64,000 nucleotides of DNA from Streptococcus gallolyticus subsp. gallolyticus DSM 16831. Lineage in GTDB: Bacteria > Bacillota > Bacilli > Lactobacillales > Streptococcaceae. The position numbers and the translations under genes are program-made. The notes beneath the pieces are model-generated. The model was given only the letters and a program-made list of their open reading frames with translations. It was not told the origin of the DNA and did no database searches. Shown here one piece after another: positions 26,357-35,614 of the stretch. How positions within the stretch are numbered: position 1 is the stretch's first letter; every line of letters starts with the position of its first letter. The stretch lies in NCBI RefSeq assembly GCF_002000985.1, contig NZ_CP018822.1:1506001-1570000 (forward strand), read 5' to 3'.

Positions 26357-29300
26357 TTAGTGATGTTTTTCTTTTTTACGAAGACCAAAAACAGCACCAA
26401 CAGTCATCATAAGACCAATAAGCGTTGCCAATACGTTCATTGGTGTTGTTTTCTCACCAGTCATTGGAAGTGCACTAGCTTTAACAACTGGGACTTCTTC
26501 AACTGTTTTTGTTGGTTCTTCTGGTTCAACTGGCGTTTCAGGTGTTGGTGTATGAGTTGTTACTTTAGCAACTAGCTCACGACCATTGATAGTATTGATG
26601 AAAGTATTTTCCACTTCACCATCTTTAATACGTTCCACTTCAATCCAGAAGTCAGCATCAAAAGTCCCTTCAACGCCTAGTGAATTGAGGAAGTCTTTAT
26701 CGATACTGTACGTCCATTCGCCTCTTTGAGCATCCCAAGTGACTTTAACAATTTGATTAATAAAGTCATCATTAGTATCTTGATCAAACTCAAAGATAAA
26801 GTGATAGCTTGTTCCAGCTGTGATAGTATCACCTGCTTTGAGGACTGTACCATCTTCAGTAATCACATCATAAGGTAAAGTCATATCTTCTTTAGCAGTG
26901 TATTCAGTACCAGTGATAACACCTTTCCAGTTTCCTGTGTAGCGGTCATGTTCAAGGTCTAGCTTGTCTTTACCATCATATTGCCAAAGTGTATCATGAT
27001 CTTTTGGAACAGTCACACCATCAAGTTTGTAATTAAAGACTTGATTAAGCCCAACTTCTTGACCATCAAGAACAGTACCCTCTTTACTAATGGCATGTTT
27101 TTCTGGTGATACATCTGGAACTTTAACAAAGACAAGGTTTGATTGATAACCATTTCCAAATTCAACTTGAACAAAGGTATTTTCAGCTTTTTCACCTGGT
27201 TGAGCGATAATTTCAACTGGTAGGTTAACAATAACGTTATTACCAGTTAGCACATAATTTTGGTAGTAATCTTGTAGATCATTTGGAATCCAAACCACAA
27301 ATTCACCATCTGGCGTGAGATGAGCGCCATCTAGGAAAATTTGAATTTCAGCTGGAATTGGTTGTCCTGCTTCAATATCGTAAAATGTTCCTTTTGCTGT
27401 AATATCATTACCTTTACTATCCGTTACAGTAGCTTTTGTCACGTCAGGTTTGACAGTGGCATCATCAGTATCATCATAGATACCTGCTGATTTTGCTATT
27501 GTGTCAACATCAACAACCGTATTAACGTAAACACTGTAGTCAGTAATCAAGTGGAAGGTCACTTCTTTATCAAAGACGGTTTTACCATCAATATCGCTAC
27601 CTGCTTTATCAGTGACCGTTTTGGTTGGTGCAGGATTATCTGGCGTGTCAATTGAAGGAATATTTGACACCACTTTATAATAGCCTTTTGCAGTTGAATA
27701 AATGGTTTCAAAAGCATTATCATAATGGGCATTGTCATTTAATGGTTTACCTACAAAGACAAAACCAGGGACTTCAACATCTTGATCACGATGAGCGTTT
27801 AGAAGTGACAACAGTTTAGCCGTTCCAACAAGTTGATAAGCACCATCATCAGTTGTTTTAAGGGTATAGTAATCCGCATTTGCCTCAGTTGTCGCTTCAC
27901 TATCCACTTCAAAACCTGCTGGGAATGGATCATTCATCACAACAGCAGTCAATTCCTCACGACCTGCTAATAAGTTGTTATTTTTAAGCACCCATTTAAC
28001 CGTTGAGCCTTTCGCAACTATCTTACCGTTAATATCAATATCGTCATTGTTAGTAACGGCTTTTTCATTCGTTGGTTTTTGAGTCACTTCAACGGGATGA
28101 ACTGCTGTTTTAAGGGTGATATCATGAACAGTTGCTAAAAGGGCTGGAGTTGTCACTTCTGCTTCAACTGTTATTGGAGCTACTGCTGTTTCAAGTTTGA
28201 TAGCATGCGTTTCAGTCGTTAAAATAATATCATGTAAAGTGACATCGTTTGGAACAGTAACTACCTCCGGTGTAATATGGATGTTCTGAACTGAGACAGG
28301 TTCAGGTGTTGGAGGAGTAATATCATTCGGAACATCTGGACGATATTTTGGCGGTGTAACTGACGCAATGTTAGATGAAAAAGCAAACCAATACTGACCG
28401 TATTGATGACGTTCCGCATCTGAACCAGCATCCATCACAATATCAAAGGAAATGGTATCTCCGCTCTTAACAATACCAACCGCTGCTCCATACCAGCGAT
28501 TTGCTTGAGTATCACCATCCCAATAATCTGGATCACCAGAAGCTGGATTAGTTTCAAAGCGTGATCCATTTGATTTATAATCGTTGTAGCCTGAAGCATG
28601 CAAAATACCATTTTCATAAATAATGCTTGAGCCATTAATCGTCGCTACTTCAATGTTTGAAGATAGATTTTGAATAGTTTCACCGTAACCAGATCCCGCA
28701 TAAACTTTAGTACGGTTTAACGAATTAAAAGCAATAAGAGCTGGATTGTCTTCGTTAAATGAAATTACTGTTCCTTTTTCATCAAAAAATTGGATTGACA
28801 TTCCCAAATGACTACTCCAAGAGCCTGATTGCTCACCTGTTGCATCTGGTAAAGCAAAATCGGCACCATAGAAAGTCACCGTAACGTTAGGATCGTGATT
28901 AATGTGTAACCCATCCGTATCATCTTTAGCAGTATAAGTATAAACAACTTTTGAAATCTTAGTACCAGCATAAGATGAATTTTCAAGATGAGTGTAAGTT
29001 ACTGTAAGGCTTTCACCTTTATGTAAGACGACACGAGTATCTTCTGTACTATCACTCGTAATCACTGTCCCATCGCTCTTAATAATGGTATTTTTGGCAT
29101 TAGGTTCTGATTGAAAAATCAATGATTGGGAGCTTGGAACAGAAAGATAACCATCTTTCTTAGCGGCTAACTCTTCTTCATATTTAGCTTGTGCTGCTGC
29201 ATTCTGTTTCGCAATTTCTTCATTCTGAGCATCAATCTCCGCCTTTTTCTTATCATAGTCAGATTGTGCTGCTTGATTTTTAGAAACGATTTCATTGATT

Positions 29301-30721
29301 TTATCAACTTGCTTTTTAGCAATCTTTTCTGCTTCCTCAGCCGTAACTTCAATCGTGCCAGAAGTTATTACCGTTGTTCCTGCTACCTGAGCTGATGAAA
29401 CCGCATCTGAAATAATTTTATTAGCTGTATCTTCAGCAGCTTGTGCTGCTTTCGCATTTGCTGCATTGGTTTGTTCAGCCTTAGTTTTAGCTACTTGCGC
29501 ATCTTTCAAAGCTTGTTCTTGTTTAGCAAGATCTTGTTTCGCTTCTTCAACTGAAGTATAAGATTTTGAGGCGCCTTTGGTAAGGTCTAAACCAGCTTCT
29601 TGTGCTTGTTTCGTTAAGTCTGAAATAACTTGAGTGGCTTCTTTTTGCGTTTCAGCCGCATTATCTAAGCTTGATGTTTGTTTAACACTATCAGCTTTCG
29701 CTTCATCAACCGAAGTATACGTTTTGGTTTCGCCAATTGAAACAGTTACTCCTGAAGCTGTGGCGTTATCAGCTGATTGTTTAACAGCTTTATCTACACT
29801 AGCTTGGGTTTCTTTAAATTCAATGAGTTTAGCAACCTGTGCTTGAGCATCCGCTAATGCTTGGGCTAAGTCATCATAAGATTTTGAATTAGTGGTATTG
29901 ATAATAACACCTGCTTTTTTAGCCTCTTCAAATGCTTGAGCCATTGTGTTAGTAATTGTAGTCTGTGTCGCTTGAGCTTTTTGCAGACTAGCAACTTGAT
30001 TTGCTAGTCTTTCAAGGGCTTGTGTGGCATCGCTTGTTTTAGCGCCAGCAGTTACAGTAACTTTAACACCTGATTTTGTAGCAGCTTCGACTGCTTGAGG
30101 AAGCTCTTTATTAACTTGTTTTTGAGCTTCTGTCACTTCAGAAAGATGATCAACTTGTGTTTTAGCATCAGCTTGTGCTTCATCAACTGAAGTATACGTT
30201 TTTGCTTGACTGCCTGCTTCAGTTGAAATGTCAACACCAGCTGCTTTAGCAGCTTCTTCCGCTGTGGCTTTCGCACTATCAACGGCTTGTTGGGTTTCAG
30301 TTGCTTGGTCAACCGCTTCTTTTTGTTTCGCTAAATCCGCTTGAGCATCCGCATAGCTAGAGTGAGTTACCGTTCCATTTTCATCAACTTCTACACCAGC
30401 TTGTTTAGCATCTGAAACCGATTGATCTAAGCCATCTGATGTTACTGTTTCCGTTAATTGACCAGTTTGTTCACCAGACTGATTCGTTAAATCAGCGTGT
30501 AATTGACTATTATCTGCTTGTGTTTCTGCTAAATTAGTGGCATTACTGTCAGATACAACAGTTACTTCTGGTTGTGTTTCAACCGTGTTTGTTGCATCAT
30601 CCGCATAGGCAGCACCTGAGATGGTAACCACTGCACCAAGCGCAATACCTGAAGCTAATCCTTTAGCCCATTTTTTCTTGCGGAAAAATCCGTGTCCATT
30701 TTGTGTGTTTTGATTTGTCAT
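26357..30721 (-). CDS. antigen I/II-family LPXTG adhesin (PrgB/aggregation-substance-like)
   Basis: 1454 residues. A signal peptide with a long basic start ends near residue 42. Alanine-rich helical repeats of about 80 residues, each ending near YTSVDEAKAD-like motifs, cover about 110-500. A GbpC/Spa-type variable domain follows at about 540-800. Then come short proline/threonine-rich repeats and C-terminal isopeptide-type adhesin domains (about 900-1400). The sortase motif LPMTG is near 1417, then a membrane helix and a basic tail. In pCF10 the PrgB adhesin holds mating cells together; the same role is likely here, with host binding also possible. GGAGG precedes the ATG. Confidence 0.9.
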   Translation of the reverse strand: MTNQNTQNGHGFFRKKKWAKGLASGIALGAVVTISGAAYADDATNTVETQPEVTVVSDSNATNLAETQADNSQLHADLTNQSGEQTGQLTETVTSDGLDQSVSDAKQAGVEVDENGTVTHSSYADAQADLAKQKEAVDQATETQQAVDSAKATAEEAAKAAGVDISTEAGSQAKTYTSVDEAQADAKTQVDHLSEVTEAQKQVNKELPQAVEAATKSGVKVTVTAGAKTSDATQALERLANQVASLQKAQATQTTITNTMAQAFEEAKKAGVIINTTNSKSYDDLAQALADAQAQVAKLIEFKETQASVDKAVKQSADNATASGVTVSIGETKTYTSVDEAKADSVKQTSSLDNAAETQKEATQVISDLTKQAQEAGLDLTKGASKSYTSVEEAKQDLAKQEQALKDAQVAKTKAEQTNAANAKAAQAAEDTANKIISDAVSSAQVAGTTVITSGTIEVTAEEAEKIAKKQVDKINEIVSKNQAAQSDYDKKKAEIDAQNEEIAKQNAAAQAKYEEELAAKKDGYLSVPSSQSLIFQSEPNAKNTIIKSDGTVITSDSTEDTRVVLHKGESLTVTYTHLENSSYAGTKISKVVYTYTAKDDTDGLHINHDPNVTVTFYGADFALPDATGEQSGSWSSHLGMSIQFFDEKGTVISFNEDNPALIAFNSLNRTKVYAGSGYGETIQNLSSNIEVATINGSSIIYENGILHASGYNDYKSNGSRFETNPASGDPDYWDGDTQANRWYGAAVGIVKSGDTISFDIVMDAGSDAERHQYGQYWFAFSSNIASVTPPKYRPDVPNDITPPTPEPVSVQNIHITPEVVTVPNDVTLHDIILTTETHAIKLETAVAPITVEAEVTTPALLATVHDITLKTAVHPVEVTQKPTNEKAVTNNDDIDINGKIVAKGSTVKWVLKNNNLLAGREELTAVVMNDPFPAGFEVDSEATTEANADYYTLKTTDDGAYQLVGTAKLLSLLNAHRDQDVEVPGFVFVGKPLNDNAHYDNAFETIYSTAKGYYKVVSNIPSIDTPDNPAPTKTVTDKAGSDIDGKTVFDKEVTFHLITDYSVYVNTVVDVDTIAKSAGIYDDTDDATVKPDVTKATVTDSKGNDITAKGTFYDIEAGQPIPAEIQIFLDGAHLTPDGEFVVWIPNDLQDYYQNYVLTGNNVIVNLPVEIIAQPGEKAENTFVQVEFGNGYQSNLVFVKVPDVSPEKHAISKEGTVLDGQEVGLNQVFNYKLDGVTVPKDHDTLWQYDGKDKLDLEHDRYTGNWKGVITGTEYTAKEDMTLPYDVITEDGTVLKAGDTITAGTSYHFIFEFDQDTNDDFINQIVKVTWDAQRGEWTYSIDKDFLNSLGVEGTFDADFWIEVERIKDGEVENTFINTINGRELVAKVTTHTPTPETPVEPEEPTKTVEEVPVVKASALPMTGEKTTPMNVLATLIGLMMTVGAVFGLRKKEKHH

Positions 30722-30826
30722 AATAACCTCCGTATGACTTTCCTAAAAAACTATAGCAATAAAAAATGAACAGTTTAATGACATGTTCAGGTCTACTTTA
30801 AATTAAAGAAAAGAATAAGGAAAAGC

Positions 30827-30851
30827 AGTTTTACGACCTACTTAGGTCAAA
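30827..30851. promoter_or_regulatory. palindromic motif upstream of the adhesin gene (copy 1)
   Basis: GACCT and AGGTC (30835-30839/30844-30848) form an inverted repeat inside a 25-base block that matches 20 of 25 bases at 35567-35591. On the minus strand the block begins with TTTGACC, close to a -35 box. It may be a regulator site controlling the adhesin. The rest of 30722-30917 is AT-rich leader with no gene. Confidence 0.5.
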
Positions 30852-30856
30852 AGAGA

Positions 30857-30881
30857 AAAAGACGTTATGAATAAAGCAAAA
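30857..30881. repeat. 25-bp perfect inverted repeat, distal copy
   Basis: These 25 bases are identical, in reverse orientation, to 34080-34104, which is the start region of the surface-exclusion gene. The copies bracket that gene almost exactly. Confidence 0.85.
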
Positions 30882-30908
30882 ACTCTATGATTATAAAACC
30901 ACAGAGTT
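30877..30908. terminator. terminator after the surface-exclusion gene
   Basis: AACTCT (30881-30886) pairs with AGAGTT (30903-30908), and the 16-base loop can extend the stem. A T-rich tail follows on both strands, so it may work in both directions. It lies ten bases beyond the stop at 30918. Confidence 0.65.
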
Positions 30909-30917
30909 GCTTTTTGA

Positions 30918-33900
30918 TTAATTATTTTTTCTACGCACACCTACTAAGCCCCAAATCGTCATAAGACAACCAAATAGGACAGCAAGCACTGAACTGTGTT
31001 CACCAGTCATTGGAAGTTCGCTAGCCGTAACAACTGAGACTTCTTCAACTGGTTTAACTTGAGCTTTGACTGATGTTGATTCGACAGTTGAAGATTGAAT
31101 AGTTGTTTGAGGATCTTCAGCTTGATAGCTGACAATTTTACCTGTTTCATCAACAATTGCTACAGGTGTTTTTCCTTGAGCGATAATCGCATTATATTCA
31201 TCTTGCAAACGTTGTTTTTCTTGTGCATCAAGCATGGTTTGATAAGCTTTTGAAGTCGTATCATAAACTGCTTGTGCTGCTGCTTGTTTCACTTGTAAGT
31301 CTTTTAGTTTCAGTAATTCTGTTTCTAAGGTATCAAGAGCAGCTAACAAGTTGGCTTTTGCAGTTGCTTCTTGTTGTTGAGCTTGTGCTAATAATACTGG
31401 TGCATTTTGTAAGCGAGTCAAATAAGTTTGAACTTTAGTAAGGTTAGCTTTAGCAGTAACAACATTTTCTTTAGCCTTAAGAACATTTGCCTGAGTAGGT
31501 GCAAGATTGTTTTGCAAACTTGCTAGACGATTTTGTTCAGTCGTAAGAATTGCTTGCTTAGTAGCTAATGTCGCTTGTTTGGTAGAAAGAACTTGTTTAG
31601 CAGATGCTAGATTAGCTTGTTTAACTGCAATATCAGCACTTAAATCATCCACCGCTGTTTGAGCTTTAACAAGATTTTCCTGTGCTTGCTTCAATGTTGC
31701 TTGAGCTGAAGCAAGGTTAGCTCTCGCAGCTGGTGTTTGAATAGCTACTGACTGTGCTTGTGTTAAGGTATCACTTGCTGATGACAAGTTTGATACTGCA
31801 TTATCATAAGCTGTTTGAGCAGCTGCTTTGGCTTCTTGCGCTACACGATTTTCAGCTTGAGCTTTGGCTAAGTCTGATTGTGCAGCTTCTAGTACCGCTT
31901 TAGCAGAAGTTAAAGCAGCTTGTTTTGCTTTAATGTCAGCATTTAAATCATCTACTGCTTTATTCGCTTTTGTTAAACGTTCTTGAGCTTTAGTTAAAGC
32001 TGTCTCTGCTGAGGCGAGATTAACTTTAGCAGTTGGCGTTTGAATGACGACTGATTGGGCTTCATCTAAAACTTGTTGAGCTTTAGTGTTAGCAGCAATC
32101 GCAGTATTGTAGCTATTTTGAGCAGCACTTAGAGCTGATTGAGCACTGTTGTTAGTTGCTGTTTTAGCTTCTAAATCTGCTTTAGCTGTATTATATGTAG
32201 TAGTAACTTTCTCAGGTGTTTTTAGGTTTTCAATAACTGTTGTACTAAAATTATTATTTTGAGCGTTTTTGACATAATTATCTCCAACAAGAAGAAAATG
32301 TACTCCATCAAAGCGACTAGTGCTTAAACTTGTAAATCCGACACCTAAATAGCTAACTGTTGTGGTATTAGCAGCTCTAATACCAGCAATACTAGACGCA
32401 TGATCATACTCATCACCATCAAACATAAACCGATAAATGGCATCATATATATCTGCTTTCAAATCTGACATAGTCAATTGACTATGACGTGACAAACCAG
32501 CCCAATTTTCATAGTATTGCAAGCCTTGTTTTTCCCACTGTTCAGTAGAAGTACTTAAGCCATAATATTTTGCCGCATTATTGACCGCAAAGGCATCATG
32601 GCCTTTTGCCATATCCCAATTGTCTAAAATGTAATTTTCAGTAACCTTTTTCGCAAAACCAACAGATGAATCAGTTACCACTGTACTTGCTGACCCAACT
32701 TGTTGTCTAATTTGATTAACTAAGTCAGAAGCAAATAGACTTAATTCCGTTAATTGATTTAAACTCAAATTATTGAGATCGACTATATGTTTATCATCAT
32801 TTGAATTAGACTTAAAGACATACTCAGGTTTTAAGTCATTATTTTTCAATTTTAATTCTTCTAACGCTTGTTGGCGTTCCTGTAAAGTGTTAGCTGTATA
32901 TGATTGCTTAAGAAGTCTAATGTAATCTTCACTTAATGTGATTGTATTAATCGCTTTATAGTCGTTTTCAGCTATTTTATATGTTGATTGAGCATCCACT
33001 AAAGCTTGCTCTGCTTGTTGTGCTTGTGCTGCTTTAGCATCTAAATCTGATTTGCTTGACGTAACAGTTTGATTGGCTTCATCAACGGCTTGTTGAGCGT
33101 TGTCAATCGCTTGTTGGCGCTTAGCATCTGCCTCTTGCGCTTGTTTCAAAGCTGATTGAGCAGCTGACAAATTAGCTTGTTTACTGGCTTCATCATTTCT
33201 TGAAGCTTCAGCTTCGTCCAAGATAGCTTTTTGACCTGTGCCATCTAAGATGGCTTGTTTATCATTGACATCTTTTTGCGCTGTAGCAACATCGGCTTGT
33301 TTGGCGTCTTCAATAGCTTGTGTTTGATGAGCTTGAGCTGTCTTAGCATCTAAATCTGCTTTTGTTGACGTAACAGTTTGATTGGCTTCATCAACCGCTT
33401 GTTGAGCGTTGTCAATCGCTTGTTGACGGTTTGCATCTGCTGTTTGAGCTTTTGTTAAATCAGATTCAGCTTGAGCTACTTGATTTTGAGCTGAGTTAAC
33501 ATCATTTTGTGCTTTATCACGATTGGCAATAATTTCAGCTTGACCTGTGCCATCTAAGATAGCTTGCTTATCGTTAACATCTTTTTGGGCTGCATCAACG
33601 TCTGATTGAGCTGCATAGACCGCTGTTTGAGCTGAGTTAACAACTTCTGTTTGATTATTGACTGCTTCTTGTGCTTGAGCAACTGTATTTTCAGCCACTC
33701 TTTCAGCATTATCAGCCTGAGAAACTTGTTTTTGAGCCGAGTTAACGTCAGCTTGTGCGCTAGCAATATTTTCTGGTGTTGCTTGATCTACAAGATTTTG
33801 AGCCTCATTAGTTGATTGTTGGGCTTGATTATATGTTGATTGAGCTTCATCGGCAGCTGTTGCTACATCACTAACAACTTGTTCTTGATAGCTAACCGCT

Positions 33901-34121
33901 TGATTAGCTGTATTAAGATCAGCTTTAGCAACATCGACATCTGCTTTAGTCACATTGCTTTCTGTTTGATTGGCTTGTGCCTCAGAATTTTGTGTTGGAG
34001 ATGAAAGCTCAACTTCATCTGCATTAACGTGAGAAACTACTCCCAAACCTGCTACTAATGTTGCTGTAGCTGTCATAACTTTTGCTTTATTCATAACGTC
34101 TTTTACTCCTTTAACTGCCAT
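30918..34121 (-). CDS. SEC10/PgrA-type surface exclusion protein, LPXTG anchored
   Basis: 1067 residues. Signal peptide about 1-35 (TATATLVAGLGVVSHVNADE). Long coiled-coil helices flank a globular domain near 420-600 (NYILDNWDMAKGHDAFAVNN, DAIYRFMFDGDEYDH) typical of the SEC10/PgrA surface exclusion family. A repeat of about 95 residues containing AQKDVNDKQAILDGTGQ occurs twice before the globular domain, and another repeat pair (AKVNLASAETALTKAQ) lies after it. LPMTG is near residue 1037. These proteins reduce uptake of the same element by cells that already carry it. AAGGAG lies eight bases before ATG 34121; the alternative in-frame ATG is nine codons later. Confidence 0.88.
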   Translation of the reverse strand: MAVKGVKDVMNKAKVMTATATLVAGLGVVSHVNADEVELSSPTQNSEAQANQTESNVTKADVDVAKADLNTANQAVSYQEQVVSDVATAADEAQSTYNQAQQSTNEAQNLVDQATPENIASAQADVNSAQKQVSQADNAERVAENTVAQAQEAVNNQTEVVNSAQTAVYAAQSDVDAAQKDVNDKQAILDGTGQAEIIANRDKAQNDVNSAQNQVAQAESDLTKAQTADANRQQAIDNAQQAVDEANQTVTSTKADLDAKTAQAHQTQAIEDAKQADVATAQKDVNDKQAILDGTGQKAILDEAEASRNDEASKQANLSAAQSALKQAQEADAKRQQAIDNAQQAVDEANQTVTSSKSDLDAKAAQAQQAEQALVDAQSTYKIAENDYKAINTITLSEDYIRLLKQSYTANTLQERQQALEELKLKNNDLKPEYVFKSNSNDDKHIVDLNNLSLNQLTELSLFASDLVNQIRQQVGSASTVVTDSSVGFAKKVTENYILDNWDMAKGHDAFAVNNAAKYYGLSTSTEQWEKQGLQYYENWAGLSRHSQLTMSDLKADIYDAIYRFMFDGDEYDHASSIAGIRAANTTTVSYLGVGFTSLSTSRFDGVHFLLVGDNYVKNAQNNNFSTTVIENLKTPEKVTTTYNTAKADLEAKTATNNSAQSALSAAQNSYNTAIAANTKAQQVLDEAQSVVIQTPTAKVNLASAETALTKAQERLTKANKAVDDLNADIKAKQAALTSAKAVLEAAQSDLAKAQAENRVAQEAKAAAQTAYDNAVSNLSSASDTLTQAQSVAIQTPAARANLASAQATLKQAQENLVKAQTAVDDLSADIAVKQANLASAKQVLSTKQATLATKQAILTTEQNRLASLQNNLAPTQANVLKAKENVVTAKANLTKVQTYLTRLQNAPVLLAQAQQQEATAKANLLAALDTLETELLKLKDLQVKQAAAQAVYDTTSKAYQTMLDAQEKQRLQDEYNAIIAQGKTPVAIVDETGKIVSYQAEDPQTTIQSSTVESTSVKAQVKPVEEVSVVTASELPMTGEHSSVLAVLFGCLMTIWGLVGVRRKNN
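34080..34104. repeat. 25-bp perfect inverted repeat, copy inside the surface-exclusion start region
   Basis: This copy covers codons about 6-14 of the surface-exclusion gene, including an internal ATG. Its inverted partner is at 30857-30881. The two lie 3.2 kb apart and would allow inversion of the gene between them. Confidence 0.85.
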
Positions 34122-34155
34122 TTTCTTTACTCCTTTTTATTTTAGCTTTTTGAAA

Positions 34156-34968
34156 TTAACTTTCTTGATGGTTACGTTTTTTCAAACTAAAACCAAGAAC
34201 TGATAAAATGAATGCACCTAGAACAGATAAAATTGTTGTATTTTTTTCACCTGTGTGTGGCAACGTTACCATGTCACCTTGAATCGTTTTAGCTGTGTAA
34301 GTACCATCAGCGTTTGCCGTTACGCCAACTGATTCTGGCGTAACTTTTTCACCGGATGAAAGTGTTACTAAACCATCACGAATATCAACAAGACTTGCAC
34401 CATTATAGAGTGTTACAGGATTACTATGAGTTACATCTCGTACAACTTGACCAGTCACTGTTGAAGTAGTACCAACTTGTGAAGCGCCAGCATTTTGAGC
34501 TGTTTCCGCTGTGATGTTTGGATTATTGGTTGGTACGGACGTGTCTGGAGTTACTGTTGCAGTCCCACCATCCGTTGTTGGAACTTCTACCTCACCAGGT
34601 TGTTCTGTTGAAGGTTGTTCAGGTTCAGCTGGGGTTTCAGGTTCTGTGATTTCAGAACTTGGATTACTTGGTTCATCCTCACTAGTTCCTGGATTTGTTG
34701 AACCGTTATCTCCTGTGTTATCACCAGTCGATGGTGTCGTTGGATCAACAGGAACGGTTGGCTCTGTTGTAGAACCTGTATCTGTTGACGGGGTGGTTGA
34801 CCCATCATCAGGGATAACAACCTCTGATGAGGTATCTGTTGATGGGGTCACTTGCTCTGTTGAGGGAGAAGTGGTTCCATCTGAAATCAATTCATCCGCA
34901 TAAACTCCTGTTGAAGCTATTGCTAAAATAGCTGTTGAAAATAAAGCGACTGCTTTAATCTTTTTCAT
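34156..34968 (-). CDS. small LPXTG surface protein (PrgC-like)
   Basis: 270 residues. Signal peptide about 1-24 (VALFSTAILAIASTGVYADE). A long low-complexity stalk of T/S/P/D/E residues covers about 30-140, then a short globular part (VRDVTHSNPVTLYNGASLVD). LPHTG near residue 235 is followed by a membrane helix and a KKRNHQ tail. It matches the small anchored PrgC-type protein that accompanies PrgA and PrgB in pCF10. AGGAGG precedes the ATG. The repeat-rich stalk is likely to vary in length between strains. Confidence 0.8.
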   Translation of the reverse strand: MKKIKAVALFSTAILAIASTGVYADELISDGTTSPSTEQVTPSTDTSSEVVIPDDGSTTPSTDTGSTTEPTVPVDPTTPSTGDNTGDNGSTNPGTSEDEPSNPSSEITEPETPAEPEQPSTEQPGEVEVPTTDGGTATVTPDTSVPTNNPNITAETAQNAGASQVGTTSTVTGQVVRDVTHSNPVTLYNGASLVDIRDGLVTLSSGEKVTPESVGVTANADGTYTAKTIQGDMVTLPHTGEKNTTILSVLGAFILSVLGFSLKKRNHQES

Positions 34969-35036
34969 TGGTTTCCTCCTCGTAAAAAGTCAAGAGAAAG
35001 TTGATTAAACTTTATTTGATTTTTTACCACTAGACT

Positions 35037-35363
35037 TTATTTATTTCGTTGGCGATGATAGCCAACTCCTGTTAACACAAGAAGATTATCTCCGTTTCGA
35101 TTAATTCTTTCAGCAATGATAAAGTGTTTTCGCTTGACAGTTAGAATTGCTGAGTAGATCTCGTGAAAACGGAGAATCTCTTCACTAACAACCTGCCAAT
35201 TGCCATTAACCATTCGTTTTTCTTGCACTACTGCAAACTTTGGTCTGACAATGGCTTGCCTTCCGTCAACAAGGTAAAGAATAGCTTCACCTTGTTGTCC
35301 AAGAAGACGTAAGTCTGATAGCGTCATTTCTGGCCTATCAAATGATTTGATTAAGTTTGTCAT
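35037..35363 (-). CDS. 108-residue hypothetical protein at the head of the surface locus
   Basis: A small, basic, beta-rich soluble protein (GEAILYLVDGRQAIVRPKFA) with AAGGAG upstream. It is the first gene after a 250-base structured leader and precedes the three surface proteins. In pCF10 a small regulator (PrgU) limits toxicity of the adhesin; position and size make a comparable role conceivable, but I see no sequence proof. Confidence 0.65.
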   Translation of the reverse strand: MTNLIKSFDRPEMTLSDLRLLGQQGEAILYLVDGRQAIVRPKFAVVQEKRMVNGNWQVVSEEILRFHEIYSAILTVKRKHFIIAERINRNGDNLLVLTGVGYHRQRNK

Positions 35364-35614
35364 GGCAAACTCCTTTTCTTTTTGCTTATGTAGGTAAACT
35401 GCCTATCCGCTTTAACGCATGAGCTAAACTCATAACTTCTTCATTGAAGCTGAAGCCAGGATATGCCTTTCGTAAAAGACTGTTACACCGCCTTCCTTAT
35501 ACATTGTTATTCCCTAGGCTTCGCTGATCAGGTCGGTGGAATATATTATTGTCAAAGAACAGAGGTAGTTTAGTGACCTGCCTAGGTCAAACATTCATGT
35601 TTTGATAGCATTAT
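35364..35614 (-). promoter_or_regulatory. structured leader and control region of the surface-protein locus
   Basis: No gene is visible in these 250 bases. The region holds the palindromic block (TGACCTGCCTAGGTCA at 35574-35589) shared with the adhesin upstream region, a TTGACA-like hexamer on the minus strand near 35550, and several small inverted repeats near 35388-35450, such as TAGG/CCTA and CTTCA/TGAAG. It probably carries the promoter and a long 5' leader for the 108-residue gene and the surface genes. I cannot assign an unambiguous -35/-10 pair. Confidence 0.5.
35567..35591. promoter_or_regulatory. palindromic motif of the surface locus (copy 2)
   Basis: This 25-base block matches 30827-30851 at 20 positions. 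The shared core is GACCT, four bases, AGGTC, followed by AAA, and preceded by AGTTT. This copy has the longer inverted repeat TGACCT/AGGTCA. Both copies lie upstream of surface genes in the same orientation, which supports a common operator. Confidence 0.5.

Noticed and set aside
28000..30600. possible CRISPR or tandem DNA array in the adhesin gene
   Set aside because: The repetition is at protein level (alanine-rich helical repeats), not regular identical DNA repeats with spacers.
30869..30889. tiny plus-strand peptide frame starting MNKAKTL, possible pheromone-like peptide
   Set aside because: It is created by the inverted-repeat copy of the surface-exclusion start region, has a poor ribosome binding site and no hydrophobic character.
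34511..34903. 130-residue plus-strand frame rich in S, V and G
   Set aside because: It is the antisense of the low-complexity T/S/P stalk of the PrgC-like protein; repetitive sequence keeps both strands open.
35037..35363. assignment of the 108-residue protein as PrgU
   Set aside because: Position and size are compatible, but no sequence motif can be confirmed by eye, so the gene is left as hypothetical.
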